Source: Utricularia gibba
Taxonomy: Eukaryota > Streptophyta > Magnoliopsida > Lamiales > Lentibulariaceae
DNA: 64,000 nt
Assembly (NCBI GenBank): GCA_002189035.1
Contig: NEEC01000018.1
Span: 1,178,001-1,242,000, forward strand
Direction of reading: 5' to 3'
Made by a program: the position numbers and the translations under genes. Below, in pieces: positions 48,960 through 60,940 of this stretch; the stretch's first letter is position 1, and the number at the start of each line of letters is the position of its first letter. The notes beneath the pieces are model-generated. The model saw nothing but the letters and a program-made list of their open reading frames with translations. It did not search any database and was not told the origin of the DNA.

Positions 48960-49828
48960 TCACTTCAGGAAATGTGGATTGAGAAGCCCAGCAATCTCAA
49001 GAAATCCAACCTGATCCTTGCCTCCGAAAATTTTCTTTAGCTTCTCGTCGCAGAGAATGATCTTTCTGTTGGTCGGATCCTGCGAAAAGCCAAATAAGTG
49101 AACTTGATGCACAAGAAGACAGACAGCTTGTATGAGATGGGTGGAGGATGACAACTCAAAAGCCATGAATCAAGAGCACTCCATATTGACTTTGAAAGTA
49201 AGGCCTCAACCTTGGTTACATCTACATAGGATCCCACATCATATATGCTGATGATTTGCTTTGCTGATCAATACAGAAAAAAAAATATATAACACTTTTA
49301 ATCCAGAACATGGTGCAGCAGTCGACATCGCAGAAAATGCGTGCATAGGATGCAAATACCAAAAGAAATGCAGGCGAAAGCAGCAGTCTATCGAAATTTT
49401 ACAAAGAAATGAAAGCGCACAAAGCGGCATAACACGCGCAATACATTTCTGAACTCTCCAGCCACTTCAGAAATCCATGATACACAAGCAGGTAGGTAAC
49501 ATTCACAATAACCACATAAATCGTACACCTGAAGATTATGCAGCTTAATGTGAGCCCAAATCTCTTTGAGCGCTTGAGTGCGGGAGATCTCCGAGACGCC
49601 GCCAAGGAACGCCTGCATCTCCGGCGAGACATGGCGCGGTTTCATTATCCCTTTCGGCCCCCTCTTCACGGTCTCCGTATCCGGCTTGGAAACCGCAGAA
49701 ATCGGCGCCGACAGTAGAGCGCGATGGTTCGAAGTAAGAGTCCGGACCGGAGCTGAACCCTGGAAGACGCCGAACGACGCCGTCAGCGGCGGACTGAAAG
49801 ACGAAACGAGACCGAAAGAAATCGCCAT
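48960..49828 (-). CDS. SWIB/MDM2-domain protein with probable plastid transit peptide, 139 aa
   Basis: Two exons: 49529-49828 (100 codons) and 48960-49079 (39 codons plus stop), both phase 0. The first 45-50 residues are rich in Ser, Ala and Leu with almost no acidic residues (MAISFGLVSSFSPPLTASFG), like a chloroplast or dual transit peptide. The SWIB domain covers about 60-139: GGVSEISRTQALKEIWAHIK, HNLQDPTNRKIILCDEKLKKIFG, FLEIAGLLNPHF. Small plant SWIB proteins of this kind are linked to organelle nucleoids or chromatin (family knowledge). The intron sits exactly between HNLQ and DPTNR. Intact. Confidence 0.92.
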
Positions 49829-50797
49829 TTTCTATTCCCCGAAAGGTTTCTCTCCAAGTCGAATACAAATGAGCTGCTTTGTTCGTAAACCCTCCCGCCC
49901 TTTTTACCTCTTTCCAATTCTACCCTTATATTTTGGACTGGGCCGTAATTTGGGCTTTTGTGAACAGCATGGAAGCTCCGACCTCCGTACGATCAGCAGC
50001 TCGGCCCAACATTAATCGTACTCTGTGTAATAACTCTTCTTGAACCGTTTACCACATCGCTTGCTGATGATTGTTTTGAAGCGAATTCTATGTGTGGTGT
50101 ATTTTAGGACATAACCCAACATTAGAATCTTAGAAGCGCCAAATTTCTGATATCAAAATATCATGGAACAAACGAAGAATTCGCAAGGTAAAATGGCATA
50201 GTTCTTGTTACACTGCTATCTTAATGTTTCTGATCATGATGAATGCATACATACAGTGATTCTCATTGTCTTCTCAAATCAACTGTTTAGACTTTATCCT
50301 CAGAATGGACATTGGGATTTGTTGAAATTCAGTATCTAATGTATCGGGCAATTACATGTGAAATCTAAGTATGTAAAAAACGTAAATTACATTAGAAAAA
50401 ATTAGATTTAATCAATTATTTATAATTTATAATTTATTATATATTTGACTATTTCAATTTCATTGTACCATATTAGATTGTATATTATAATAATTGAGTT
50501 TTTAGGTGACTCCCTTTCTCACAACTTGTGAGTTTTCGAGTAAAAACGCTGATATATGATCAAGATATATGTGCAAGGCCTCTGAGAGTGATCAATGTTA
50601 GGGCATGGTATGCAAGGGATGTATCAGAATTTGGGGTTTGTTTTTCTTGAAATCTGGTCACTGCTCACCCATGCTGCCGGTGGTTGATGGCTCATTATTA
50701 ACGAGGAAGATGCCGGGCTGCAGCCAGCTGGCGGTGGCGGGCCTGGAAGCTTCCTTTCAGACAACTAAGCTCCATTTAATGGTGGTTCCCCCACCTC
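49829..50797. other. Intergenic between SWIB and GASA genes
   Basis: No gene seen. Contains a TRIM-family LTR relic (50317-50485) and the promoter of the GASA gene. Confidence 0.5.
50317..50485 (-). repeat. TRIM-family solo LTR, diverged
   Basis: Begins 'tgttgaaattcagtatctaa' and includes 'aaaaaacgtaaattacatt' and 'tttaatcaattatttataa', in the order found in the reverse complement of the LTRs at 1070-1607. Ends near 'attgtatattataa'. Confidence 0.5.
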
Positions 50798-50805
50798 TAT
50801 AAATA
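50798..50805 (+). promoter_or_regulatory. TATA box of GASA gene
   Basis: TATAAATA, 45 bp before the ATG; GC-rich Pro-like CC tract just before it. Confidence 0.65.
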
Positions 50806-50849
50806 ATCACCATCATCATTTACCTTACCTCCACTAGCTCACGTTGAAG

Positions 50850-51201
50850 ATGGTTAAAAGCAATATCGGCCTCTCCGTCCTCTTCCTCCTCATCCTGCTC
50901 AGCGATGTCTCCCTCGAGCCGGCCGCCGCTGGCCCATGTAAGCGCCACCGCATTCCTCACTACTGCTAATTCAGTCTTTGCCGCCTTTTTTGCTCAACAT
51001 TCCTGTAATTTGGCAGCACTGTGCGGGAACAGCTGCGCCGCGCGGTGCGCAAGGGCCGGCGTGGCCGACCGGTGCCTGAAGTACTGCGGGATCTGCTGTG
51101 AGAAATGCAGGTGCGTGCCATCGGGGACGTACGGAAACAAGCACGAATGCCCCTGCTACAGAGACTGGCGCAACTCCAAAGGCACATCCAAGTGCCCTTA
51201 A
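50850..51201 (+). CDS. Snakin/GASA cysteine-rich secreted peptide, 90 aa
   Basis: Exons 50850-50937 and 51017-51201, joined in phase 1. Signal peptide at about residues 1-27 ([21 protein letters not shown]). The mature C-terminal GASA domain has exactly 12 cysteines in the standard spacing (C3C3C8C3C2CC2C1C11C1C12C), ending CP. The region between signal and domain is almost absent, so it is a short Snakin-1-like form. Such peptides are gibberellin- or stress-regulated, apoplastic, and act in growth or defence against microbes (family knowledge). The published-style longest ORF in exon 2 starts in the intron and should not be used. Confidence 0.95.
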
Positions 51202-51776
51202 ATCATCCATGCCTCAGACCTACCGGACCGGAAACTTCTTCCTCCATGTTGCTGCTTCTGTAATTCTGATGTTGAATCAAAACTTCCTGAGCCTACTCCT
51301 TGCAAAATACACGTAATGGGTGTAAATGGGCCATGGGCCGCCGTGAAGGGCCCAACAGGCTATTAAAGTATTAGATGATTGTGGGCCCTTCATCCACGTT
51401 GCTATCTGCGGGCCCACGTATCCATAATGTGCTCCAATCGTATAATATTTTTAGTGTTTGGATTAGTGACGTAATGTTGTCATACGTGGGGCGACTGATA
51501 ACTAATTCTTGCATGTTGTACGACATTAATGTTGATCAACGTAAGACAAAAAGAGGTGGGCACGACAGTTCATGCAATGGCGACTTGTAATCCAGGTGAT
51601 TAATATACAATGGTCCATCCCAAGATACGCGCTTGTCTCATTTGATCCATAAGCGTGATATGATCATCACACTTCGTATTCCACGGATCTTGTATTACTA
51701 AATAAAACGGGTGAAAAAACAGCAAAATGGTAACTGATGATGATGATAACGATGATGCCGCGCCGTCGCTCGTGCT
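51202..51776. other. 3' regions of convergent GASA and GH3 genes
   Basis: No gene seen. A short (GAT)n run lies near 51733-51755. Confidence 0.5.
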
Positions 51777-53728
51777 TCAGACGCGCCGCTCCGGCGACCA
51801 TTTGGGCAGGGTGGGGCTGAAATGCCTCGACATGACTCGTGCATCCAGAAGCTCGAGGATGGGCGCGAAGGTGACGCATCTGGGCACCTTGTACTGATTA
51901 ATCGAGGCTCCTCTGGAGATGGCGTAATCCATCACCTCCTCAAAAGTCCCGCGTCTCACGACGCGTATCTCCAGCGGCCCGATCGAGCCGTCTGCGACAC
52001 GGCACTGGCGGTAGACGGAGTTCAGCGACTCTTCCATCGCCAGGCAACACTTCTGGAGGACGGCATCGGAAGGCGCACTTGTCGCTTCCTTGTCCAGCAA
52101 TTCCCAGTAAATGACGTAATGCCCGGGGATAGTTTTCGTATCCGCGTAACTGGTGTACTCCACCACGGAGACGTTGGATTCCTGGAGGAAGACGGAAGCA
52201 TTCTCTACAGCGGATTGCAGCTCCGCCTCGTCGGTTTTATCGGAATCGATGCTGAGGAGGACGTTCTTGCGGCGGACAAACTGGAACCGCGGGGCCGAAT
52301 TGTGGAAACCGGCGACTCTGAGAATATCCCCTACTCTGTAACGGCAAAGACCAGAATACGTTGTGATGACGAGCTCGTACTCCTTCCCGATCTCGACATC
52401 CGCGAGGTCCACAAGCGACAGCGGCGCGTGGGAGTTACCCGAGCTCTCAATGGGGAGAAACTCAAAGTAACCCATATTCGGCATGATGGTGTACGTAACT
52501 TCAGAGGGGCTGCACATTGGGTTGAGATTCAGACCAAAATAGCACTCGGAGGAAGCGTACATCGTGCACGCTTTCGGCAAACCACCGCTGTAATAATCCA
52601 GAGTAGGAATATACTGCGCCATGGCGCCGGTGACGATCACATCAAGATACTTGGTATTGGGCCACATCCTGGTGATGATTCCTTCCCAGTTATCAGTACT
52701 GCACTCTTTGACAACGATATCCGCTAGATCTGGATCGGGTCGGAGAATCCGGGCCATGCATTCGCGGATCCCAGAGTCCGTGATCTGACTACAGAGCGTC
52801 CCAGTTCGGATATCGTGGGACAGTTGCCGCCAGTTGAGCTGGAGGAAGCGTATCGCGCGGAGGAGTCCGGATGCGAACACGGCTCCGACACGGAGGACGC
52901 TGACACGGTCTATGAGGCCGCAGAGCATTTGAGTATACATGCTCTGGAAGGAGTCGGGGCAGAGTATGGCCTCGTTGGGACTGGTGTAGACGTTGTAGGC
53001 ATCGTATGGACGTGCCTTGAAATGCTCGCTTTTGTAGTAGCTTGTGAGGACTGGCCTTGCGAGGAGGCCGCTAGGGGTACGAGTCTCGGACTTGATGAAG
53101 AGAAAGTAAAGGCCCTTGCCTTTGTCCAGGCCCTTCACGTATCTGTTTTTTTTTTCAGGAAAACTTTATCAGGATCCAATATTTTTTTTATGAAAAAAGC
53201 TTGAAAGGTGAATCTGATAAGCATCAACTCACAGGTTCATTACTGGTTGAAGAAGGCTGTAAAGGAACTGGCGACGGTCGAGTTCATCTTTTATCGTCGG
53301 CATCAGTTTTCGTTCGCCGGCGGAAGTTCCAGAACTGGAGGTCAATTATACCATTAGAATCCTTGCAAAAACAGCATAAGAGAAATTGCTTAACAAAATT
53401 GAGTTTACCTAGTTAGGAATTCAGAAATCGGTTGAGACGAGAGAATCGGAGAGCGATCTCCATTTGCGATTCTCTGAATCAGAGGCTGGAGATCTTCGTA
53501 CGTGGCCATCGGAATTCTCGATTTGAAAGTTTCACGGTCAACAGCGCCGTGGAGGTTGAATCTCCGGAGATATTCGGTGTCTGCATTTTGAGCGAGGATT
53601 TCCGCTAAAACCTGCCTTTGAACGGTGTCGGTGTTCCGAGTCAGATCCTCGATCAGTTGAAGTGCCTTTGCATCCCGGTCGCTCGCCGGAGAAGAGAACG
53701 GAGAAATGGAGTCGGATTCAACCGCCAT
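51777..53728 (-). CDS. GH3 group II indole-3-acetic acid-amido synthetase, 595 aa
   Basis: Three exons: 53409-53728, 53233-53334, 51777-53142; 596 codons including the stop, phases 2 and 2. It begins [10 protein letters not shown]. Adenylation motifs: [10 protein letters not shown] across the first junction (I), [14 protein letters not shown] (II) and YRVGDIL (III), as in GH3 acyl-acid-amido synthetases. Overall similarity ([44 protein letters not shown]) fits group II, which conjugates auxin to amino acids such as Asp in the cytosol and lowers free auxin. Group II genes are commonly auxin-induced. The acceptor before exon 3 is preceded by a run of A rather than pyrimidines, which is unusual. 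The long antisense ORF at 51822-52727 is a shadow. Intact. Confidence 0.95.
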
Positions 53729-53824
53729 TTCAGAAGCAGGATTAGTATCGTAAAAGAGGAGGAGAATTTCAAACTGAAACTCAAGTATGAGGATGATGAT
53801 AAGAAAGGGGAGTTCATGGGGAAG

Positions 53825-53832
53825 TATTTATA
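53825..53832 (-). promoter_or_regulatory. TATA box of GH3 gene
   Basis: TATAAATA read on the minus strand, about 97 bp before the ATG at 53728. Confidence 0.65.
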
Positions 53833-53866
53833 GAGGGGGACAACGCGCGCGACACAAATGCCACAT

Positions 53867-53872
53867 CACGTG
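53867..53872. promoter_or_regulatory. G-box in GH3 promoter
   Basis: CACGTG within atCACGTGgtgc, about 35 bp upstream of the TATA box. G-boxes bind bZIP and bHLH (PIF) factors. I did not find the classic TGTCTC auxin element; two TGTCCC sites (minus strand) occur near 53838 and 54022. Confidence 0.45.
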
Positions 53873-56800
53873 GTGCGTCATGGTGGGGACCACAGTTTTT
53901 TTCTTTTTTTAGTGGAAGCAGAACAGAATGCGAGCGAAATTTGTTGGAAGTAGTAGTAGAAACAATCCAATTGGGGGGGTTGATGGGCAATCTCGTAAAT
54001 ACACGATGTAGGGCACGCAGGGGACATTCTGGGTCCCATACGTCTATATCCTGCCACGAATATGGGCAACCTGTGGGCCCCAGTCATGGAACGCCACGGG
54101 CATGGGCCCGCTTTGCCCAAGAGATGGACCCGTACCGGCTGGCCGGTTCACCTAACTTACCCACACCCCCCATTTTTCTTTTCAACCAAATTTGGCATAT
54201 AAAAAGTGATTTGAATCTTCTTATACTTCAAATTCAATTCTAAAGCATTCAATTTAAATAATTATTTATATTTTATAAATATTAGAAAATATAATTATAA
54301 ATTATTGAATCCATAGGATTTCAATTTAAATTTTTTATTAAAGAGATTTTCTAAAACACAGTTTCAATGAATTGAATGAAATGATTGAATTAACTTCAAT
54401 TGAAAAATGTGATAGCATGAAGTATTCAACACATCCTCACTTCTATTTTCATGTCAAACTTAACTTAAAATAAATAGAATAAAATACTCTTCTAAATTTA
54501 GGGTTTGAATATGAGTACTTACATTAAAATTTGGCTAAGTTAAATGTTATATTATTAACTTTTAAATTGTCTACTTAAATTTAAAATAAAATAAGTTATA
54601 TTTTTATTTAAGTATGATTGTTTTGAAACTCATCAAAACGAGTAGATCGTGTTGAACCATAAAAAATTGGGCATCTGATGAAAGTTTGATGTTCAAAAAA
54701 TAGACTTATATTAGTTTTCATCAGAGACGAAGTGATAGGAACAATTAAAATGTTGCGATTCCAACTCTCATTTTGATATAAAGTTGATTTTCAGTTTTTA
54801 AAACACACAAGTATGATAGAATGATACAAATTTTGTGTTTTAGATACAATATTGTGCACTACTCCTGATGTATTTGAACTCGAGAGATGTTCTAAGAGCA
54901 AATTGTGCATTCATATGTCATTTATTTTTTATGCGATATCTTTCAAATCATGAGAATTCATAATATCCACAATATATCTTTTCGAATTGTTAACATTGAG
55001 ACATAAAAGTCAGTTGCACCGATCATTCGTGAGAAACAACCAATAATACAATAAAATCATGCCCAAGCGTGTGCTTCATCGAGTACGGACGATAATATCT
55101 GGACGATCGTGTGCAATTTTCATTGACGGAATATCCAGTATTAATTGCCACGTTGCGGTTGAAAAATTAATGAGGGTGCCCAGTTATATTGAGTTATAAT
55201 AAATTGACCCCTGCAGTTTCAGAAATCTCATTGTGGGGATAACTCTACACGCTCTCGGTGTAAATCCCACGTGTCATCCTCAATAAACAAATATCCAATT
55301 ACCATGCGTCAACGGAGGTGCCTAAAACTTTGTTGACAGTCCAAGAAAATAAATTCATAAGTAATTATATTATTAATACATGAACAACTCTTATCTTAAA
55401 TAAAATCAAAAAAATTAAATACAATTTTTATGTATAATATAAATCTGAATCCCTATTTTGCAAATGTTCTGTTTTATTAATTTCTTGAAGTTATTTATTA
55501 TATTCAATTTTAAAAAATTCTAATATTTAATAGGAATAGGTTTGTAGTAAAATCAAAAATTTAGATTTTGTGATTAATTTCAAAATTATTGAATTTATTA
55601 AATTTTTATTTTGAAGACTAAATAAGAAATTAATTAAAAATTTTATATTAAAAATACATTATATTATAATATTAAATTATATAATAATTTAATATATTAG
55701 ACTTCACAATATTTATTTTATTTTATTAAATTTTATAATATAATTTTATATCATGCCACAAAATAGTTTTATAGTCTCAAATTGATTTTATTTATATAGT
55801 TTTAAAATTAATTTTATTTTACATAATTTAATCACAGTTTGAAATTACATAACAGATATATTACGTAGCAAAAATCTGGATTTCGGATTTTCCTGTTATA
55901 AAATATTTGTAAAATATCCCTGAAATTTATCCGAAATTTCTTTGAAATTCAAACATGGATGTTTGAGGACGCAACGGCAATACACCACGGGGGTCAAAAG
56001 TCCAAATGCCCGAATTCACACGAATTAGAATAATTAGCGTGTTAACAACTATCAAGGGAACAGGCTCCATTATTATATTATATAATAACTCATGTCCACA
56101 CTTTTAGTTCAGAAACACGACCAAACGTGCGTCTTGTGAAGACTTTGGATCCAATCATTCTTCACTTCACGGGCGCCCGAACAATAATTGAATGGCCACT
56201 TTGAAATTATTCTAAAAATAACATTCTTCTGCATTATTAGGTAGGCCTATGTTTTAAAACGCAGCCCCCCCTCCCCTTAAAATATCTTGATCATAATGAT
56301 ATATAACAAATTTTAATATTTAATTGTTTTTGTATATTAAAAATTGAAATTCATATTATGTGATTAATTTTAGAAATTATTAAATTCCTGTTTTCATGAG
56401 TAATTAAGAGATTAATTAAAAAATTATATAAATACAATGAAATTTGAAAAATAAATGGTTGAACTATTTACATTTTATTTATATCATTCACTACTTGTAT
56501 CCATTTTTTCTGTTTTTTTACAATTTCCACGTAAAAATTCTTGTGTCTTTTTATTTTTTTCGTCCTTAACACTAAATCCAAAATTGCTATTTTTCAAATC
56601 AGATTCTTCAAAACCTAATTTACAACCCCAAAATTGGTCGAATCCAATTGGATAGATTTTCAATCACAACAATAATATATAATTTATTTTACTTAATTGT
56701 ATAATATTATTTGATATTATCCTAAAATAATTTATAATATTAAATTTATTATATTTATATGATTCAAAATTAATTTAATTCTATATAATATGAATCATCG

Positions 56801-59597
56801 ATTCAACCTATTGAACATAACCTATATAGGTAATAAGATGGATCATCATCAATATTCATAATTTATATTAATATTTCAAAGACAAATTGATATTTATACA
56901 AGGCGAGTTGATATTTTTGTAATGACGGCAGTGAGAGTTGAATTGGGTGGTAATAGTTTATACCATGAGTGACAATAATGTAGGGAGGCCGAGCAGACAA
57001 GAATAGGCCCTATTAAAGAAACCTAGGGGCTAGGCTTCATTATATGATTGCTTTTTTCTTTCCTTCCACGGAAAAGCGAGCAACAAAATGTCAACTATTT
57101 GATTTATAAATAAATAAATAATAATTACATGATTATCGTTCATGCATAGACATATATTAAATATAGATAAATTTTAATTTTGAATAGGTAAATAATGTTT
57201 TATATTTTATTAAATTGGGGGGAAAGGAAAAGAAAAGAAAAGAATTTATGTAACCAACCTATAGAGAGATTGGGACCATTTGAAGTGTGCACGTGTTGGG
57301 GGATGGGTGTTGCTGCTAAAAACTAAACATGGTTTTGAAAGTATTTGCAATGCATAGCTATCGCTTTGGCGTGTGCCCCCATGCCACAGCATCGTCGCTT
57401 TCGCCTTAAAGACTTGTGTCCAAACAATACTCGGCACTGCGGGACCCACAACCCGCACATTTCTCCACGTATTTATCCTCTGCATTTTCATCATTGGAAT
57501 AACTATTATTTTTAAATATTTTTTTCCTAAAAAAACTATGAAATATTAGATATAATGAACAGGGTTAGAAATTCGAAAGTTTTCTGAAATGTAAAAATAA
57601 GTGTAATAACATTGACAATGATTGGTTTATTGTTTATTTGTAACTTCTTTTCAGTAAAAAAAATAGATGTATCTAATTATAGTTACGAAATTGAAAACAA
57701 AAATTATAAATTTTTTAAAACATTTCCAAAAATTATAGTCATATTAACTTAATCCATTATTGTCAGTCTATAAATTAATTACTCACAATTATATTTATTG
57801 TCAGTCGATAAATTGTACTTTTTTGAATTGTGATAATGAATATCATTCAGTTTATCTTAAAAGATTCTCATTTCTTCGATTCTAAATACTGATATTTTAC
57901 AGTTCTTTTATTTTTGTTGATATTGGTTTATTAAACTATAAGACTCAACTTTCGATCGAAATCGTTTGGTTTTGAAATAGTATCAAGAATTTGGAGGACA
58001 TAAAAAAAAATTATGAAAATTGAAACGAGTTATTTTAAATGAAATCATTTAAATTTCAATCAAAATTGTTTTTTATTTAAAACATTGCAACCAGCAATAT
58101 TTTTTTACTATTAAAAAAGTCTGAATTGGTCCACAAATGTTATTTGGAGTACGGCCGCCAGCAGGCAGATTAATCGACAGTACTTTTTTTTTTACTGGCT
58201 GTCTTTCTCCGTCAGCGTAGCTGAAGGCCGCGCCTAGTTACCCTCCTCCCCGCCACACTCACACACGTAGACTGAAGAGCAGTAAAAAAATGGCAAGTCC
58301 GCGGTAATTTTGAGCACAAGTAACTGAACATTAACGGGGTAAAAACTAGGAAGGAAGGGCGTAGGTAACTTTTTGCACGTGGAGAGTTGTCAAGGCAGTG
58401 ACTATTCAATGGATGCAGCACGATTTCAGGGAACAAGCCTCTTAATTCTGTTGCCCTCTATCCTTTTCTGTTGTAATTTAAATATATTATTTGGGAAAAC
58501 AAAAAGTGGTCCTTTATTCCAAAATAATAATCATTTTTAAATTCCCCTTGTTTTCAAAAATTCCGGCACGTGGACCCACACACGTCAAGTCTCTGAACCC
58601 ACCATCACCAACATGGATGCATACTCTTGTTATGCTACACCAAAACTGTCGCCTTTTCCCTCAGACACTTACAAAAGGTTACTTTCCACCTTTTTTATTT
58701 ATTTAAATATGTGAAAACTTAATTTAAAGCTCTCCAAGGGCTAAATATTTCAATTATTTCTTACTATGGATTATTTTTTTTAAAAAGTTCAGAAGCAGTT
58801 TTAGATCAGGGTGTTTTAGATGTGCAATTACAGAAATAGCCCTCGCGTGTTTAACGTGCCCAAATGAAGTTGCCGAAAAGGGGATAGAACATTGCCCTGG
58901 GGCCGGATAAGGCTCAGGCGTACCGACCATGCCTATAAATAGAAAGCAATCCAGCCCTTTCCTCCACCATACTTTTTCCTTTGTAATAAAGGAAGATAGG
59001 TCATCAGTTATCGATTTAGTATGTGCGGTATATTAAAAAAGTGCTTGGTGTATTTTGAATGTGTGAGAAAATTAAACACCTTATGTGTAAAAATTTATTT
59101 TTAATGGGTGAGAAAGAAAATGAATAATTAATAGTGTATTTAAATTATTTATATTTAGATAAATATGTATTATATAATTAAGACTAAAGTTTGTTTAATA
59201 TATAAGATTTGAATATATTTCTAACACGTATGTAATAAACTTGATATGTTGTTGTCTGGAGTTTTACTAAATTAAGTAGCAGGGCTCAGTCTTTTGATAG
59301 CAAAATTAGTTCAGGGTTGGAAGCTTCGGACATGGAACATTTCCCGGAATAGAAACTAGAAACCAATATGTAACGGAAGGAAAGTGAAAACGTGTTCTTA
59401 ATGTTATGGGGTTTAGGGAAAAATCAGTTAACCATATTTTAATTTATATAAAATTAATATAAAATAAAATAAGAAATTAAGGAATAAATATTGTGTAAGA
59501 AAAAGAAGCAGCTTTTCATCAAGTCCAATAAGGATGACCTAGCCAACCCCAAAGTAATTAAGTATGGGCCAAAGAGGGCCTACTATTTTATGCAAGC
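53873..59597. other. Long AT-rich intergenic region
   Basis: 5.7 kb. Apart from the GH3 promoter I see no gene. The stretches 55540-55860 and 56340-56800 resemble each other and 21720-21990 in motif order, probably an old AT-rich repeat. A moderately GC-rich stretch at 58140-58440 and 58560-58700 has no sustained ORF. Confidence 0.5.
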
Positions 59598-59807
59598 CTA
59601 TTGGGCTTTAGGCCCAACCCGTTGTTTTTCTAGGATAAAATTAATCGTTAATTGCAAGTAATATTCATCGAGGGAACGACGCTGCTTCTGCTTCGCTTTA
59701 CTGGACGCCACGCGCTCGCGCATAGTTCGAACTTCGAACATACGTTGATCCTGCTTCGCCATCCTCGTACGATTGGACGTGACCAGCACAAAAATTTCCA
59801 TACGCAT
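59598..59807 (-). other. Doubtful short ORF next to site II motifs
   Basis: Minus-strand ORF of 69 codons, basic and Gln/Arg-rich (MRERVASSKAKQKQRRSL), with balanced codon use unlike the AT-rich surroundings. It ends within a cluster of TGGGCY (site II) motifs at 59575-59580, 59602-59607 and 59611-59616. Those motifs normally mark promoters of housekeeping genes, so a plus-strand first exon starting at about 59640 is the alternative; there a 30-codon ORF starts at 59806. I recognise neither. Confidence 0.25.
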
Positions 59808-60460
59808 GGGTGGTAGGTCAGACGCCAGTGCTGGGGAAGGCAGAGTCCATGGGATTCCTCACAAAGCTCGAAAAGCGACCGATAAAATGATCGTTTAGAA
59901 GAAATAATCTTTGCGGCTATTCTCAGGCAAACCTCTCAGACACAGTACAAGGACCCTTCAAGGTTTTCTGGAAATGTATGCGCTCAAAACCTTGATATGA
60001 ACAGCACCAGACTGGTGTCGTTAACTGAGTCCTATACAGAATTCCACCGTCTTGTTTTTGAATTCCGTTGTTGTGAATAGATGTGGGATCTTCCCCTAGT
60101 TTTTTTCTGAGTTAATTGATCACTCCTATCGGATTCTTAAGTTGGGCATTTTGGTGTTAGAATCCTGCATTTGTATATTGAAAGTCGGGAGATGTATGTT
60201 GGCTTATCACATGAGTGTTTCTGTGAAGAAACATAGTTCTGAAATAATGGTCACTGAAACTGAGCTTGTTTGGCAGCCATGTGTTTTTCCAGCTAAACGT
60301 TATGAAGTGTAAGCAGGAGATGAGGTGAAGCATGCTTTCATTTTCATATGCAGAAACTCGCCACAACAGTTTTGCAATCTTCCAGATGATGACCTACCCT
60401 ACAAACACTAGAAGTCTAGAGAAAACTAACACAATTATCTAACCTTGAACATTGCGGTTT
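59808..60460. other. Intergenic, possibly transcribed; 3' side of zinc finger gene
   Basis: The stretch 59820-60110 has gene-like base composition but stops in all frames. 60130-60460 probably holds the 3' UTR of the minus-strand gene. Confidence 0.4.
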
Positions 60461-60940
60461 CTACAGTTTCAGATTTAGATCAAGGGTGCTAAACTTGAGT
60501 GGCTTCTGCCCTGGTTCTTCTTGCATGTCAAACAGGAAAGTTGCTGGCCGCTTCATATTTGTTGCCTCGTCAAGTTTTCCTGATTCAGATGGTATTCCAG
60601 GTCTGGGATTCGAAGCAGCAAACCTGGTGTCCCTTCTGACTGGTTTCTGAACCAATGAATGAGGTTGAACCCTTGATCTCATCATCATGGTTGTTTGTAG
60701 TGGTTGGGGCATCATCGACATCATGTTGTGGTGCTGCATTGCTGCTTTCCTTTCCTTTTTGTGGGCGTTTTGATGTCCACCGAGAGCCTGGGAGCTGTAG
60801 AACTTCTGAAAGCAGAAATTACATGTGAAAAGTTTAGGTCTTGCTTCATGTTTCTCCAAATCCGATGGTTCCCTTCTCAGGCTCAGAGACAACCACTCTC
60901 TTGAGTTTTGCGGCCATGTTCTCTGATCTTCACTAGCCAT
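60461..60940 (-). CDS. Single C2H2 zinc finger protein with EAR motifs (C1-1i, ZFP1/4/7-like), 159 aa
   Basis: A single exon starting at the ATG at 60940 ([12 protein letters not shown]). The frame is open a few codons further upstream but without an ATG. One zinc finger, residues 38-60 (C40, C43, H56, H60), with QALGGH. An LxLxL motif (EWLSLSL, 17-21) lies near the N-terminus and a C-terminal EAR motif LDLNLKL at 153-159, so it very likely recruits TOPLESS-type corepressors. The middle is Met/Gln-rich. Relatives of this type (ZFP1, ZFP4, ZFP7, KNUCKLES) act in trichome, root or flower development and ABA responses (family knowledge); I cannot place it more exactly. Intact. Confidence 0.92.
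   Translation of the reverse strand: MASEDQRTWPQNSREWLSLSLRREPSDLEKHEARPKLFTCNFCFQKFYSSQALGGHQNAHKKERKAAMQHHNMMSMMPQPLQTTMMMRSRVQPHSLVQKPVRRDTRFAASNPRPGIPSESGKLDEATNMKRPATFLFDMQEEPGQKPLKFSTLDLNLKL

Noticed and set aside
51822-52727. 301-codon plus-strand ORF
   Set aside because: Antisense to GH3 exon 3; the GH3 protein is clearly the real product and the antisense ORF matches nothing I know.
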